Notes under the pieces: generated by a model
Seen by the model: only the letters and a program-made list of their open reading frames with translations
Database searches by the model: none
Told to the model about the DNA's origin: nothing
DNA from: Roseococcus suduntuyensis
GTDB taxonomy: Bacteria > Pseudomonadota > Alphaproteobacteria > Acetobacterales > Acetobacteraceae
Direction: 5' to 3'
DNA length: 64,000 bases
Assembly: GCF_014196305.1 (NCBI RefSeq)
Contig: NZ_JACIDJ010000006.1
Coordinates: 186,001-250,000 of the forward strand
Program-made: the position numbers and the translations under genes
Part shown: positions 11,644 to 20,432 of the stretch, in pieces
Layout of the letters: each line of letters starts with the position of its first letter
Numbering within the stretch: position 1 is the first letter of the stretch

Positions 11644-12735
11644 ATGCCCTCCATGGTCCGCTACACCTTGCGCCGCCTGCTGCTGGTGCCGCCCACGCTG
11701 CTCGCCATCCTCGCGCTGAACTTCGCGGTGGCGCAGCTCGCCCCCGGCGGCCCGGTCGAGCACCTGCTGGCCACGCTGCAAGGCGATATGCAGGACGCCG
11801 CCGAGCGCGCGCTGGGCGGCCAGGACAGCACCGCGGCACCCGACCCCGCCTTCCGCCATCGCGGCGCCGAAGGCCTCGATCCGCGCCTGCTGGCCGAGAT
11901 CGAGGCGCAGTTCGGCTTCGACCGCCCGCCGCTGGAGCGCTTCTGGCACATGCTGACGCGGCTGCTGGTGTTCGACCTCGGGCGCTCCTTCTTCCTCGAC
12001 CAGCCGGTGGCGCAACTGCTGTGGGAGAGACTGCCGGTCTCCATCGCACTTGGCCTGTCCTCGGCCGTGCTGACCTATGTGCTGGCCATCCCGCTCGGCA
12101 TCGCGCTGGCCACGCGGCGCGGCACGGGCTTCGACCGGACGGCCACCGCGCTCACCGTGCTGGCCCATGCGGTGCCGGCCATGGTGGTGGCGGTGGCGCT
12201 GCTGGTGATCTTCGGCGGCGGGCGGTTCCTCGCCTGGTTTCCCTCGGGCGGCCTCGCCTCGCCGGAGGCCGCCGGCTGGGGCTGGCCCTGGCGTGTGCTG
12301 GACCTCGCCTGGCACCTCGCCTTGCCGGTGGCGGCGCTGGTGATCTCGGGCTTCTCCTCGCTCGCGCTGCTCACGCGCAACCTCTTCCTGGAGGAGATCG
12401 GCAAGCATTACGTCCTGCTGGCCCGCGCCAAGGGACTGGCACCCCGCCGCGTGCTGCTGGGCCATGTCTTCCGCAACGCCATGCTGCTGGTGGTGGCGGG
12501 CCTGCCCGGCGCGCTGCTGGGCGTGGTCTTCGGCGGCGGCGTGCTGATTGAGGCGCTGTTCGGGCTGCAGGGCCTCGGGCTGCTTGGCATCGAGGCCGCG
12601 CTCAGCCGGGACTTCCCCGTGATCTTCGGCACGCTCTGGCTGACGACCCTGGCGGGGCTGGTGCTGCACCTCGCTTCGGACCTTCTCTACGTGGCGGTGG
12701 ACCCGCGGATCGGCTTCGATGCGGCCCGGCGCTGA
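11644..12735 (+). CDS. yejB: YejB-type ABC transporter permease
   Basis: A 363-residue inner-membrane permease. The N-terminus (RYTLRRLLLVPPTLLAIL then APGGPVEHLLATLQGDM) and the cytoplasmic EAA-loop region (YVLLARAKGLAPRRVLLGH, then FRNAMLLVVAGLPGALLG) match YejB rather than generic DppB. It also has the long YejB periplasmic insertion after the first helix and the C-terminal DLLYVAVDPRIGFD. The ATG at 11644 has AAGGAG twelve bases before it. The next gene starts four bases after the stop, so the two are in one operon. It forms the membrane channel together with the YejE half of the fusion protein. Confidence 0.9.
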   Translation: MPSMVRYTLRRLLLVPPTLLAILALNFAVAQLAPGGPVEHLLATLQGDMQDAAERALGGQDSTAAPDPAFRHRGAEGLDPRLLAEIEAQFGFDRPPLERFWHMLTRLLVFDLGRSFFLDQPVAQLLWERLPVSIALGLSSAVLTYVLAIPLGIALATRRGTGFDRTATALTVLAHAVPAMVVAVALLVIFGGGRFLAWFPSGGLASPEAAGWGWPWRVLDLAWHLALPVAALVISGFSSLALLTRNLFLEEIGKHYVLLARAKGLAPRRVLLGHVFRNAMLLVVAGLPGALLGVVFGGGVLIEALFGLQGLGLLGIEAALSRDFPVIFGTLWLTTLAGLVLHLASDLLYVAVDPRIGFDAARR

Positions 12736-12739
12736 CCTG

Positions 12740-15208
12740 ATGCGGCGCCGCAGCCTCTGGGCGTTGGGCCTCGTGCTGCTGCTGGTGCTGCCGGCGGAGT
12801 TCGTGGCCAATGACCGGCCCATCCTGCTCTGGCTGGACGGGCGGCTGCTGGTGCCCGCGCTGCAACCCGTTACCGAGGCCATGCTGGGCGGGGCTCTGCC
12901 CATCCCCGCCGATTTCCACGACCCCGCCGTGGCGGCGCTGCTGGAGGCGCGGGGTGCCGTCAGCCTCTGGCCGCCCATCCCGCACGGGCCGGCCAGCATC
13001 CCGCCCGGCCTGCCCGCCGCAGCGCCCGCGCCGCCCTCGGCGCTGCATTGGCTCGGCACCGACGACCAGTCGCGCGACGTGCTGGCGCGGCTGATCTGGG
13101 GGGCGCGGCTTTCCCTCGTTTTCGCCGTGATCGTGACCGCGGCCTCCTTGCTCATCGGCCTGCCGCTGGGCGCCTGGCAGGGCTATGCGGCGGGGCGCAC
13201 CGACCTCGTGCTGCAACGCCTGACCGAAATCTGGTCCGGGGTGCCGCTGCTGTTCCTGCTGATGATCGTGGTGGCGGCGCTGGCCCCTTCGGTCTGGGTG
13301 CTGGCGGCCACCATGTCGCTGTTCTTCTGGATGGGCATCGCGGGCGTCACGCGCGCCGAATTCCTGCGCCTGCGCGCGCAGGATTTCGTGCGCTCGGCGC
13401 TGGCGGCCGGGGCGGGGCCCGCGCGGATCATGCGCGTCCATATCCTGCCCAACGCCATGGGCCCTGTGCTGGCCATGCTGCCCTTCCTGATGGCGGGTGC
13501 GATGACCATGCTGGCGGGGCTCGACCTGCTCGGGCTCGGCCTGCCGCCGGGCACGCCCTCGCTCGGCGAGGCCTTGGCCCAGGCGCGCAACAACCTCCAG
13601 GCGCCCTGGCTCGCGCTCGGTGCCATCGCGGCCCTGGGCGGCCTGCTGCTGCTGCTGACGCTGCTGGGCCAGGCGCTGCGCGACGCCATGGACCCGCGCC
13701 TGCCCGCACGCCGCACTGCCGTCACGCCGGGTGCGGCCATGGTGCCGGAAGGCGCGGTGCTGGCCATCACCGAAGTGCGCGCGGGCTTCACCGCCGCACC
13801 CGTGCTGCACGGCGTCACCCTGGCGTTGCGGCCGGGCGAGGCGGTGGCGCTGCTGGGCGAATCCGGTTCGGGCAAGACGCTGACGGGGTTGATCGCGGCG
13901 GGGCTCGCGCCGCCGCAGCTCGGTTTCATCAGTGGGTCGGTGCGGCTGATGGGCGCCGAGATGCTGGGCGCGCCCGAACCCCGCCGCCGCGCCGCGCTGC
14001 GCCGGCAGCTGGGCCTGGTCTTCCAGGAACCTGGCGCCGCGCTCAATCCGCTGCACGCCCTCTACCGCCAGGTGCGCGAGGCGGTGGAGGCCGGCGGGCT
14101 GCACGGCGCCGCCGCACGTGCCGAAACGGATGCCTTGCTGCGCCGCGTGGGCCTGCCCGAGGCCAGTCGCCGCCCACGCGCGCTGCCGCACCAGTTCTCG
14201 GGAGGGCAACAGCAGCGCGCCGTCATCGCCATGGCCATCGCCCGGCGCCCCGCCTTGCTGGTGGCGGACGAGCCCACCGCCTCGCTCGACGCGCCGCTGC
14301 GGGCGGGGCTGCTCGACCTTCTGGCCGGGCTGGTGCGGGAGCGGGGCATGGCCCTGCTGCTCATCACCCACGACCTCGACGCCGCCCGCCGGGCCACCAC
14401 CCGTGTGGCCGTGATGGGGGAGGGGCGCATCCTGGCCGACCTGCCCTGGGAGGTGGCGCTGCGCGCGCCCCCGCCCGCGCTGCACCGCCTCATGCCGCGC
14501 CCGCCCGCGCGCGCGCGCGCCGTCGCCCCGGCCGCCGCCCCGGTGCTGGAGGCGCGGGACATGACCCTCGCCTTTCCAGGAGCCGCGCCGTTGATCGAGG
14601 GATTGGAGCTGCAACTCCATGCCGGGCGCACGCTGGCCGTCACCGGCCCCTCCGGCTGCGGCAAGACGAGCCTGGCGCTGGCCCTGCTGGGGCTGTTTCC
14701 CGGCGCGGTGCGGGGCCAGGTGCTGCTGCATGGGCGGCCGCTGGTCGAAGACCCCGGCTGGCGTCGCCGCGTGCAGATCGTCTTCCAGAACCCTGCCACC
14801 AGCCTCTCGCCGCGGCTTTCCGTGCGCGACATCGTGCTGGAACCCTTGCTGCTGGCGGGCGAGCGACGGCCGGGCGATGCGCGGCTGGTCGGTGCCCTGG
14901 CCGAGGTGGGCCTGCCCCCCACCCTGGCCGACCGGCGCCCGCACCAGCTCTCCGGCGGGCAGCGGCAGCGCGTGGCGCTGGCCCGCGCCCTCATCACCCG
15001 GCCGGAGGTGCTGGTGCTGGACGAACCCACCTCCGCCCTCGACCGCCATGTGGAGGCGGAGGTGCTGCGGTTGCTGGCCGCGCTGCAGGCCCGGCACGGC
15101 TTCGCCGCCCTGCTCATCACCCATGATCCCCGCGTGGTCGCGGCGCTGGCGCATGACGTGCTGGCGCTCGGTGCGCCCACGCCCTTGCCCGAGGAACACG
15201 CCGCATGA
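12740..15208 (+). CDS. YejE-YejF fusion: ABC permease joined to a tandem ATPase
   Basis: An 822-residue protein. Residues 1 to about 320 are a YejE-type permease (LPAEFVANDRPILLWLDG, LGTDDQSRDVLARLIWG, then VWVLAATMSLFFWMGIAGV and GLPPGTPSLGEALAQARNN, ending ALRDAMDPRLPA). Two ABC ATPase domains follow, as in YejF. The first has Walker A GESGSGKT near 373, signature FSGGQQQR near 487 and Walker B LLVADEPTASLD. The second has GPSGCGKT near 635, LSGGQRQR near 737 and VLVLDEPTSALD. In E. coli these are separate YejE (341) and YejF (529) proteins whose summed length is close to this one. Both ATPase halves look intact. The stop overlaps the next start in ATGA. Confidence 0.9.
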   Translation: MRRRSLWALGLVLLLVLPAEFVANDRPILLWLDGRLLVPALQPVTEAMLGGALPIPADFHDPAVAALLEARGAVSLWPPIPHGPASIPPGLPAAAPAPPSALHWLGTDDQSRDVLARLIWGARLSLVFAVIVTAASLLIGLPLGAWQGYAAGRTDLVLQRLTEIWSGVPLLFLLMIVVAALAPSVWVLAATMSLFFWMGIAGVTRAEFLRLRAQDFVRSALAAGAGPARIMRVHILPNAMGPVLAMLPFLMAGAMTMLAGLDLLGLGLPPGTPSLGEALAQARNNLQAPWLALGAIAALGGLLLLLTLLGQALRDAMDPRLPARRTAVTPGAAMVPEGAVLAITEVRAGFTAAPVLHGVTLALRPGEAVALLGESGSGKTLTGLIAAGLAPPQLGFISGSVRLMGAEMLGAPEPRRRAALRRQLGLVFQEPGAALNPLHALYRQVREAVEAGGLHGAAARAETDALLRRVGLPEASRRPRALPHQFSGGQQQRAVIAMAIARRPALLVADEPTASLDAPLRAGLLDLLAGLVRERGMALLLITHDLDAARRATTRVAVMGEGRILADLPWEVALRAPPPALHRLMPRPPARARAVAPAAAPVLEARDMTLAFPGAAPLIEGLELQLHAGRTLAVTGPSGCGKTSLALALLGLFPGAVRGQVLLHGRPLVEDPGWRRRVQIVFQNPATSLSPRLSVRDIVLEPLLLAGERRPGDARLVGALAEVGLPPTLADRRPHQLSGGQRQRVALARALITRPEVLVLDEPTSALDRHVEAEVLRLLAALQARHGFAALLITHDPRVVAALAHDVLALGAPTPLPEEHAA

Positions 15209-15924
15209 CCGGAACCGACCAGCCGACCCGCCAGGAACTCACCGCCAGCCCTGCCGAGATCGGACTGCTGCTGCCCGGATTGGGGCGCGTCATGGTGGCG
15301 CTCTCCGTGGGCAGTGCCGCGCATGAGCGCATCGGTCGCATCGCGCATGTGGCCCGGCGCGGCGGCGCGCTGTGCCTCGGCGGGGAGACGGAGCTTGATC
15401 TGGGCGCCGTGCGGCGTGTCGTCCTGGACCGCGGCTCGGTCATGCGGGGGCAGGTCTATCCGCGCCTCGAATTCCAGGATGGTGCCGGGACGGTGCTGAT
15501 GCGGGTGGTGGGCATGGAGGGCGAGGCGCCCTTCGAGACGAACCTGGCGCACCTGCTGGGCCCGGCCCTCACGCCGGAGGAGGCCGCGCCCACCCCTGCC
15601 GCCGAGGCGGGCCCCGAGGTCGCCGCGGAAGATTGCGCCGCCACCGCCCTGCTGCGCCGCCTGCATGCCGCGGGCGGGCCGGTGCGGGTGGCGCTGCGGA
15701 CGGGCCCGGCCTGGCAGGCCTGGGAGGGGGTGCCGCCGGAACCGCGCCTCGTCATGGGGTATGTGAACCTCATCGCGCCCAGCTTCCACCTGCATCTCAG
15801 GCTGGGCAGCGTGGCCGGCTTCCATGTGTCGGAGGAGGGCTGGGAGGCGGTGGACGGCGCCGGCGCGCGCTTTGGGCTGACCCTGCGCCCCCTCGACGCG
15901 GCCGCGCTGGAGGGGATGGGCTGA
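15205..15924 (+). CDS. Compact HmuS/ChuS-like heme-handling protein
   Basis: A 239-residue protein that reads as two short copies of the HmuS/HemS/ChuX heme-carrier repeat. The first half has LGRVMVALSVGSAAHERIG, then LCLGGETELDLGAVRRV and RLEFQDGAGTVLMRV. After an Ala/Pro-rich linker (about 112-140) the second half has VALRTGPAWQAWEG, GYVNLIAPSFHLHLRLGSV and WEAVDGAGARFGLTLRP. Family members carry or degrade heme in the cytoplasm and are usually near 345 residues (two repeats) or 165 (ChuX), so this is a shortened double form. Its start overlaps the transporter stop by ATGA, which ties the YejABEF-type importer to heme. The assignment is from motif recall and deserves a profile search. Confidence 0.7.
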   Translation: MTGTDQPTRQELTASPAEIGLLLPGLGRVMVALSVGSAAHERIGRIAHVARRGGALCLGGETELDLGAVRRVVLDRGSVMRGQVYPRLEFQDGAGTVLMRVVGMEGEAPFETNLAHLLGPALTPEEAAPTPAAEAGPEVAAEDCAATALLRRLHAAGGPVRVALRTGPAWQAWEGVPPEPRLVMGYVNLIAPSFHLHLRLGSVAGFHVSEEGWEAVDGAGARFGLTLRPLDAAALEGMG

Positions 15925-15959
15925 AACCCTGGGAAACACCACTAAGTGCTTGATTTGGA

Positions 15960-16034
<75 letters not shown>

Positions 16035-16116
16035 GGGCCGTAGCCGGTGGCACCCTGTAGCGAAACCGAGGCCGCCCTGCAACCCTGGCGCCCGCCGGTT
16101 TCGCCGCCACATCCGC

Positions 16117-16299
16117 ATGATGCAGACCCCGCCCCAGGCCATCGCCCGCCTGCTCGACCGCGCCACCTATGAGGGCTATCGCCTCGGCTTCGAGGCGGCG
16201 CGCGCGGAAGCGGTCCTGCTGGCCGAACATGCGGGGCAGGCGGCCCTGGCCGCGCGGCTGCGCGCCATGGCCGCCCTGCCGGACCGGAACGCGCAATGA
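16117..16299 (+). CDS. Small hypothetical helical protein (60 aa)
   Basis: A 60-residue Ala/Arg-rich, probably all-helical protein (ATYEGYRLGFEAARAEAVLL) with no signal peptide or membrane segment. It is accepted because codon use is typical of the genome (G/C third positions) and because its stop codon overlaps the start of the next small gene in ATGA, a coupling seen repeatedly in this window. ATG codons at 16117 and 16120 are both possible. No function can be assigned. Confidence 0.5.
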   Translation: MMQTPPQAIARLLDRATYEGYRLGFEAARAEAVLLAEHAGQAALAARLRAMAALPDRNAQ

Positions 16300-16460
16300 C
16301 CCGCGAAGGCCCGCGCGACTGCCCCCATTGCGGCGAGGTGACCATGGCCAACCGCCTTCCCGATGGAAGTGTGGTCTGCTCCTGCCCTGCCATGCGCGAC
16401 CTGCCCTCGGGCCCCGTCAGGCCCGCCGCAGCGACGCCCCCAACGCCCGCCAGGCGATGA
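16296..16460 (+). CDS. Small putative zinc-ribbon protein (54 aa)
   Basis: A 54-residue protein too short for common gene-calling limits. It contains CPHCGE near the N-terminus and CSC about 20 residues later (DCPHCGEVTMANRLPDG, then SVVCSC), which could form a zinc-binding knuckle. Its start overlaps the stop of the upstream 60-residue gene (ATGA). The last 44 bases run antisense to the 3' end of the Bcr/CflA transporter gene. The low-complexity Pro/Ala tail lies mainly in this overlap. Function unknown. Confidence 0.4.
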   Translation: MTREGPRDCPHCGEVTMANRLPDGSVVCSCPAMRDLPSGPVRPAAATPPTPARR

Positions 16461-17598
16461 AGCCACACAGGCCACCTCCCGCCATCACGGCCGCCATGGG
16501 CAGCGCCGTGCCGTCATGCAGGAGTGCCAGCGCCAACCCGGCCACGGCGCCCAACGCGAATTGCAGCGTGCCGATCAGCGCGGAGGCCGTGCCGGCCATG
16601 TGCGGAAAGGGCGTGATGGCGATGATGCCGCCCAGCGGCAGCGCCAGCCCGATCAGGCAGAGATAGGCCAGCAGCGCCGCATAGAGCGCCCAGAAGCCCA
16701 GGCCCAGCGCCACCGTCGCCGCCCCGATCACACCCGCGCAGGACAGCCCCAGCAGCGCCAGCCCATAGACCCGCGCGCGCCCGAAGCGCTGCGCGAGCGG
16801 CCCCGCGAGCTGCCCGCAGCCGATCACCCCCGCGGCACCCGCGCCGAAGAGCCAGCCGAAATTCTCGGGCGCCACGCCGTGCAGCTCGATGAAGACGAAG
16901 GGCGAGCCCGCGATATAGGCGAACATCCCCGCGATGGCGCAGCCCGAGCCGAGGGCGGCCGCCATGAAGGGCGCGGTCGCCAGCAGCCCGCCGAAATCGC
17001 GCGCGATCTGCGGCGTGGTGACGCGGCGGCGGCGCTCCATGGGCAGGGTCTCGGGCAGGAAGCGCCAGGCGAGGAGCAACGCCGTCACCCCCACCAGGGC
17101 AAGGAAGCCGAAGATGGCCCGCCAGCCCAGCCAGGCCGCAACCCAGCCCCCCAGGAGCGGCGCCAGCATGGGCGCCACCCCCATGATGAGGAACAGCCGC
17201 GCCATCATCCGCACCGGGTCCATCCGGTCGGCCAGGTCGCGCACCACGGCGCGCGAGATCACCATGCCCGCGCAGCCGCCCAGCGCCTGCAACAGCCGGA
17301 AGGCGATGAGCCAGCCCATGCCCCAGGCCAGGGCGCAGAGCACCGAGGCCAGGATATAGACGCCCAGCGCGGCAAAGAGCGGCCGCCGCCGCCCGTAGCG
17401 GTCGGCCAGCGGCCCGTGCAGCAACTGTCCCGCCGCCATGCCCAGGAAGAAGACGGCGAGCGTGAGCTGCGCGCCTTCCATGCTGCCCCCCAGCTCGGCC
17501 GCGATGGCCGGCAGGGCGGGCAGGTACATGTCGATGGACAGCGGCGCGAAGGCCGCCAGCAGCGCCAGGATGGCGATGACGACCCGTAGGCGGATCAT
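16417..17598 (-). CDS. Bcr/CflA-family multidrug efflux transporter
   Basis: A 393-residue MFS exporter with twelve predicted helices. Helix 1 and the following segment (FAPLSIDMYLPALPAIA) and the loop GPLADRYGRRRPLF are hallmarks of the Bcr/CflA drug-resistance (DHA1) group. Helix 5 has the antiporter-like GWVAAWLGWRAIF. Its ATG overlaps the stop of the cupin gene in ATGA, so it is the last gene of the minus-strand hydrolase-liv-cupin operon. It probably exports a toxic substrate or metabolite of that pathway, an inference from position only. Confidence 0.85.
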   Translation of the reverse strand: MIRLRVVIAILALLAAFAPLSIDMYLPALPAIAAELGGSMEGAQLTLAVFFLGMAAGQLLHGPLADRYGRRRPLFAALGVYILASVLCALAWGMGWLIAFRLLQALGGCAGMVISRAVVRDLADRMDPVRMMARLFLIMGVAPMLAPLLGGWVAAWLGWRAIFGFLALVGVTALLLAWRFLPETLPMERRRRVTTPQIARDFGGLLATAPFMAAALGSGCAIAGMFAYIAGSPFVFIELHGVAPENFGWLFGAGAAGVIGCGQLAGPLAQRFGRARVYGLALLGLSCAGVIGAATVALGLGFWALYAALLAYLCLIGLALPLGGIIAITPFPHMAGTASALIGTLQFALGAVAGLALALLHDGTALPMAAVMAGGGLCGFIAWRALGASLRRA

Positions 17599-18035
17599 CC
17601 CGGAGGCGGCAGGAAGTCCACCTCGCACTCGGCCGAGATGCGGACCACCTGCTCGGGGTCCGTCAGGTTGTGGATGCGGCTGAACAGCTCGAACAGCTTG
17701 CGCGACGGCGCCACCCAGAACAGCGCCCGGACCGGCGCGCTGGACTTGTTGAAGATGCCGTGCGGCAGGCCCATGGGCAGGCGGATGAGGTCGCCCGGGC
17801 CGCTATGTGCCACCTGGCCATCCAGCAGGAATTCGAAGTTCCCCTCCAGGATGTGGATGTATTCGTCCTGGGTGGTGTGGATGTGCGGCGGCACGAAGGT
17901 GCCGGGCGGGAAGAGCGTATCGAAGGCGAAGCTGTTCGCGGAGAGCTGCCGCGGCTTGTAGGTCTGGCCCAGGATGTTCCAGACGACGCCGCCGATGCCT
18001 TCGCCGGCGGGCGTGATTCCTGCGGTTTCCTGCAT
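17595..18035 (-). CDS. Cupin-domain protein
   Basis: A 146-residue single-domain cupin. Motif 1 (PPHIHTTQDEYIHILEG) supplies two His and a Glu, and motif 2 (LPMGLPHGIFN) the third His, so a metal site is complete. It resembles quercetinase-like small cupins, which may act as dioxygenases or isomerases on small aromatic or keto compounds; the true reaction is not visible. It lies 24 bases after the livF-like gene and overlaps the exporter gene, so it is part of the same operon. Confidence 0.8.
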   Translation of the reverse strand: MQETAGITPAGEGIGGVVWNILGQTYKPRQLSANSFAFDTLFPPGTFVPPHIHTTQDEYIHILEGNFEFLLDGQVAHSGPGDLIRLPMGLPHGIFNKSSAPVRALFWVAPSRKLFELFSRIHNLTDPEQVVRISAECEVDFLPPPG

Positions 18036-18059
18036 GTGTTCCTGGCCTTCCTTCGATGT

Positions 18060-18760
<701 letters not shown>

Positions 18761-18761
<1 letters not shown>

Positions 18762-19516
18762 CACGCGGCCTCGTCCTCGCCTAGATAGGCCTCGCGCACG
18801 GCGGGGTCGGCGCGGATGTCGTCGGGCGTGCCGGTGGCGATGACGCGGCCTTGCGCCAGGACGGAGATGCGGTCGGCCAGCGCGAAGACGGCCTGCATGT
18901 CGTGCTCCACCAGCAGCACGGCATAGCGCGCGCGCAGGCCCGACAGCAGGCGGATGAGGCGCTCGGCCTCCTCCGGCCCGGTGCCGGCGAGGGGTTCGTC
19001 CAGCAACAGGGCGCGGGGCCGCATGGCGAGCGCGATGGCGATTTCGAGCTGGCGCCGCTCGCCATGGCTGAGCGCGGCGGCGGGGGTGGCGGCGCGGGCG
19101 TCGAGCCCTACCTCGGCCAGCGCCGCAATGGCTTCGGCGTTCAACGCGGCCTCGCGCGACGCGGCCCGGAAGAAGCGGAAGGAGGAGCCCTGGCGCGCCT
19201 GCACCGCCAGCGCCGCATTCTCCAGCGCCGAGAAGGAGGGGATCACGCTCGTGATCTGGAAGCTGCGCGCCAGCCCCCGCCGCGCGCGGGCGGGCATGGA
19301 GAGCGCCGTGATGTCCTCGCCCAGGAAGCGGATGCGGCCGGCATCGGGCGCCAGCGTGCCGCTGACCTGATGGATCAGCGTGGTCTTGCCCGCGCCATTG
19401 GGGCCGATCAGCGCATGGATTTCCCCCTGGCGGACGTCGAGCGTCACGTCATCCGTCACCAGCAGCCCGCCGAAGCTCTTTCGCAACCCATGCAGAGCGA
19501 GAATGGTCTCAGCCAC
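18761..19516 (-). CDS. livG: Branched-chain amino acid/amide-type ABC transporter ATPase (LivG-like)
   Basis: A 251-residue ATPase with Walker A GPNGAGKT, the LivG-specific segment ARRGLARSFQITSVIPSFS and a signature degenerated to LSHGERRQLEIAIAL (His for the first Gly, as often in LivG). Walker B is ALLLDEPLAGTGPEE, followed by EHDM. The C-terminal ADPAVREAYLGED is typical. The gene overlaps livM by eight bases and livF by one, so the transporter genes are one transcription unit. Confidence 0.9.
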
Positions 19517-20432
19517 GGCGCAACAGCCCCACGATGCCGCCCCGCAGGAAGAACACGCAGAGGATCAGAAGCGGGCCGAAGACCAGGCGCCAATGCTCCA
19601 TGGCATGGGAGAGCCACTCCTCCACCAGCACGAAGGCCAGCGCGCCGACCAGCGCGCCATGCGGCCCGGCGAGCCCGCCCAGGATCACCATGAACAGCAG
19701 ATCGCCGCTGCGCTGCCAGGCGAGGTAGGCGGGGGCGACGAATTCGGCGGAATTGGCCAGCAGCACGCCGGCGAGCCCACCCATGGCGCCCGCGATGACA
19801 TAGGCCAGCAGGCGATAGGGGTAGGGGGAGAAACCGAGTGCCCGCGCGCGCGTCTCGTTCTCGCGCGATGCGCGCAGCACGCGGCCGAAGCGGCTTTCCA
19901 GCAGCACCTGCACCAGCGCCCAGCAGGCGACCAGCAGGCCGAGGCAGACGAAATGGAAGACCAGACGATTTTCCAGCCAGCGCGCGCCGAAGACCTCGGT
20001 GCGGTTGAACAGGGTGTAGCCGTCATCCCCGCCATAGAGCGCGAGCGAGGAGGTGGTGAAGAAGGCCATCTGCCCGAAGGCCAGCGTGATCATGATGAAG
20101 TGCACGCCCGATGTGCGGATGGCGATGGCCCCCGTCAGCAGCGCGAAGAGTGCCGCGGCCAGGATGCCGGCGGGAAAGACCATCCAGGCCTCGGTCATGC
20201 CGGCATGGTCCAGCACCACCACCGCATAGGCGCCCATGCCCATCATCGCCGCGTGGCCCAGGCTGACCAGCCCCGCTCCCCCCACCAGCAGCATGAGCGA
20301 GACGGCGGCCAGGCCGAAGATCATGCCGCGCGCCAGCAGCGTCAGCGAATGGCCCTGGCCCAGCCCCAGGAAGGGCGCCGCCGCCAGCCCCGCGAAGACC
20401 AGCAGCGGCAGCCAGAGCCGCGGGTTGCTCAT
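19509..20432 (-). CDS. livM: Branched-chain amino acid/amide-type ABC transporter permease (LivM-like)
   Basis: A 307-residue permease with eight to ten hydrophobic helices. The family core is clear: GAGLVSLGHAAMMGMGAYA near the N-terminus and RENETRARALGFSPYPYRLL followed by AYVIAGAMGGLAGVL. It forms the membrane channel with the LivH-like protein. It overlaps livH by four bases and livG by eight. No truncation is seen. Confidence 0.9.
   Translation of the reverse strand: MSNPRLWLPLLVFAGLAAAPFLGLGQGHSLTLLARGMIFGLAAVSLMLLVGGAGLVSLGHAAMMGMGAYAVVVLDHAGMTEAWMVFPAGILAAALFALLTGAIAIRTSGVHFIMITLAFGQMAFFTTSSLALYGGDDGYTLFNRTEVFGARWLENRLVFHFVCLGLLVACWALVQVLLESRFGRVLRASRENETRARALGFSPYPYRLLAYVIAGAMGGLAGVLLANSAEFVAPAYLAWQRSGDLLFMVILGGLAGPHGALVGALAFVLVEEWLSHAMEHWRLVFGPLLILCVFFLRGGIVGLLRRG

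Noticed and set aside
11614-13155. Upstream extension of the yejA frame across yejB
   Set aside because: The extension lacks family similarity and lies antisense to yejB; a normal signal peptide begins at 11607 or 11613.
13700-13760. Possible sequencing error or frameshift creating the YejE-YejF fusion
   Set aside because: The reading frame continues with normal codon use and no overlapping stop or start signals of separate genes; both flanking domains are complete.
12602-15199. Long minus-strand frame opposite the YejE-YejF fusion
   Set aside because: Antisense composition only; the plus-strand protein has all permease and ATPase motifs.
16417-17589. Long plus-strand frame opposite the Bcr/CflA gene
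   Set aside because: Rich in His, Arg, Gln and Pro without motifs; the membrane protein on the minus strand is clear.
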